From positions 1-33,921 of the forward strand of contig URHS01000023.1 in the NCBI GenBank assembly GCA_900547685.1: DNA of 33,921 nt, read 5' to 3'. This document shows, in pieces, positions 33,097-33,921 of this stretch. This DNA is from an uncultured Blautia sp. Lineage in GTDB: Bacteria > Bacillota > Clostridia > Lachnospirales > Lachnospiraceae. Each line of letters starts with the position of its first letter. Position 1 is the first letter of the stretch. Position numbers and translations under genes: made by a program. The notes under the pieces are model-generated. The model saw nothing but the letters and a program-made list of their open reading frames with translations, was not told the DNA's origin and did not search any database.

Positions 33097-33921
33097 TTAC
33101 GCAATCTCCGGTGCTTCTTTCTTTTTATGGTTATTTTTCGTTCCTTTACTTCTCCTTGAAGATACCGGCAATTCTCTGCGCTCTACTAAAGCTTCTCCTG
33201 TTCCATCCACCACATCTTTGGTAATCGTACAGCTGACAATGCTGTCATCAGAAGGTGCTGTATACATTAAATCCATCATAGAGTTTTCCATGATTGCCCG
33301 CAAGCCTCTGGCCCCTGTCTTTCTTTCCATGGATTTATCTGCAATAGCTTCTAACGCTTCTCCTTCAAACTCCAAGTTAATACCGTCAAGATTAAACAAA
33401 GTCTGATACTGACGTACAAGAGAATTTTTCGGCTCTGTAAGAATTTTTACCAAAGCATCTTTATCCAGCGCATTTAAGGAAACAACAACAGGAACACGCC
33501 CTACAAATTCCGGAATCAAACCGAATTTCACAAGATCCTGAGGCATTACTTCCTTTAAAAGTTCACCTACGTTCTTCTCCTCTTTTGTCTGCACCTGAGC
33601 ATTAAATCCAATCGCTTTTGTATCTTTTCTGGTTTCGATAATTTTATCTAAACCTTCAAAAGCACCGCCGCAGATAAATAGAATATTGGTAGTATCAATC
33701 TGAATAAATTCCTGCTGTGGATGCTTTCTGCCACCCTGAGGCGGCACACTGGCAACAGTTCCTTCGACAATTTTTAACAAAGCCTGCTGAACACCTTCGC
33801 CTGAAACATCTCTGGTAATGGATGCATTTTCTGATTTTCTTGTTATCTTGTCAATTTCATCAATATAGATAATTCCATACTGTGCTCGTTCAATATCATA
33901 ATCTGCTGCCTGAATAATCTT
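33097..33921 (-). CDS. clpX: ATP-dependent Clp protease ATP-binding subunit ClpX (5' end missing)
   Basis: The C-terminal 274 residues of ClpX; the start lies beyond the right edge. Visible are Walker B IIYIDEID (about residues 18-25 of the fragment), the pore/RKH-type region with ENASITRDVSGEGVQQALLK, the PPQGGRKHP stretch, FIPEFVGRVP-like LIPEFVGRVPV and the sensor-2 GARGLRAIMEN. ClpX unfolds tagged proteins for ClpP. The C-terminal tail after about 245 is basic (RRSKGTKNNHKKK). Confidence 0.95.
   Translation of the reverse strand, partial: KIIQAADYDIERAQYGIIYIDEIDKITRKSENASITRDVSGEGVQQALLKIVEGTVASVPPQGGRKHPQQEFIQIDTTNILFICGGAFEGLDKIIETRKDTKAIGFNAQVQTKEEKNVGELLKEVMPQDLVKFGLIPEFVGRVPVVVSLNALDKDALVKILTEPKNSLVRQYQTLFNLDGINLEFEGEALEAIADKSMERKTGARGLRAIMENSMMDLMYTAPSDDSIVSCTITKDVVDGTGEALVERRELPVSSRRSKGTKNNHKKKEAPEIA

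Overview
The window reads as chromosomal DNA of a low-GC gut Firmicute, most likely a Lachnospiraceae member (Blautia-like is my best guess from gene content and protein style, not proven). Evidence includes GGAGG-type ribosome sites before almost every gene, sigma-A promoters, an AT-rich third codon position, the Firmicute gene orders clpX-lon-ysxC and ecfA1-ecfA2-ecfT-truA, and a class 1B dihydroorotate dehydrogenase (pyrK-pyrD). Most genes are on the minus strand; the plus strand carries cspA, an ECF-sigma/ABC module and a yitT gene.

Layout, left to right. 1-165: the first 55 codons of an AroB-like protein that looks Bacteroidales-type and lacks a Shine-Dalgarno, so possibly a chimeric contig end. 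182-2994: a GntR/YtrA-type regulator and clpC. 3090-6633: purine operon purE-purM-purN-purD with a clear promoter. 6743-10190: a short run of overlapping genes (VanZ-like, small DUF6142-like membrane protein, HD phosphohydrolase, M29 aminopeptidase). 10266-11118: pyrE plus a 50-codon membrane peptide gene. 11251-13806: secreted and surface proteins, including a four-gene operon of a mini sortase-type anchored protein, two paralogous secreted beta-rich proteins and a membrane-tethered partner. 13972-14430: GNAT acetyltransferase. 14556-18499: pyrimidine operon pyrC-pyrF-pyrK-pyrD, divergent from cspA (18739-18939), whose leader holds a very long terminator-like hairpin. 19069-22134: ECF sigma factor, membrane protein, ABC ATPase and an ABC permease split by a one-base shift at an A7 tract. 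22190-24343: nitroreductase, small membrane protein and Rpn-family nuclease. 24670-25542: YitT transporter-like protein. 25623-33921: a long minus-strand run clpX(partial)-lon-ysxC-HAD/GNAT fusion-ecfA1-ecfA2-ecfT-truA.

Together the genes cover protein quality control (ClpC, ClpX, Lon), nucleotide synthesis, vitamin uptake (ECF module) and envelope functions. The most novel-looking items are the four-gene surface operon, which resembles a minimal WxL-type locus without WxL sequences, the terminator-like cspA leader, the A7 frameshift in the sigma-linked ABC permease, and the foreign-looking aroB edge. No CRISPR array, rRNA, tRNA, insertion sequence or prophage was seen.
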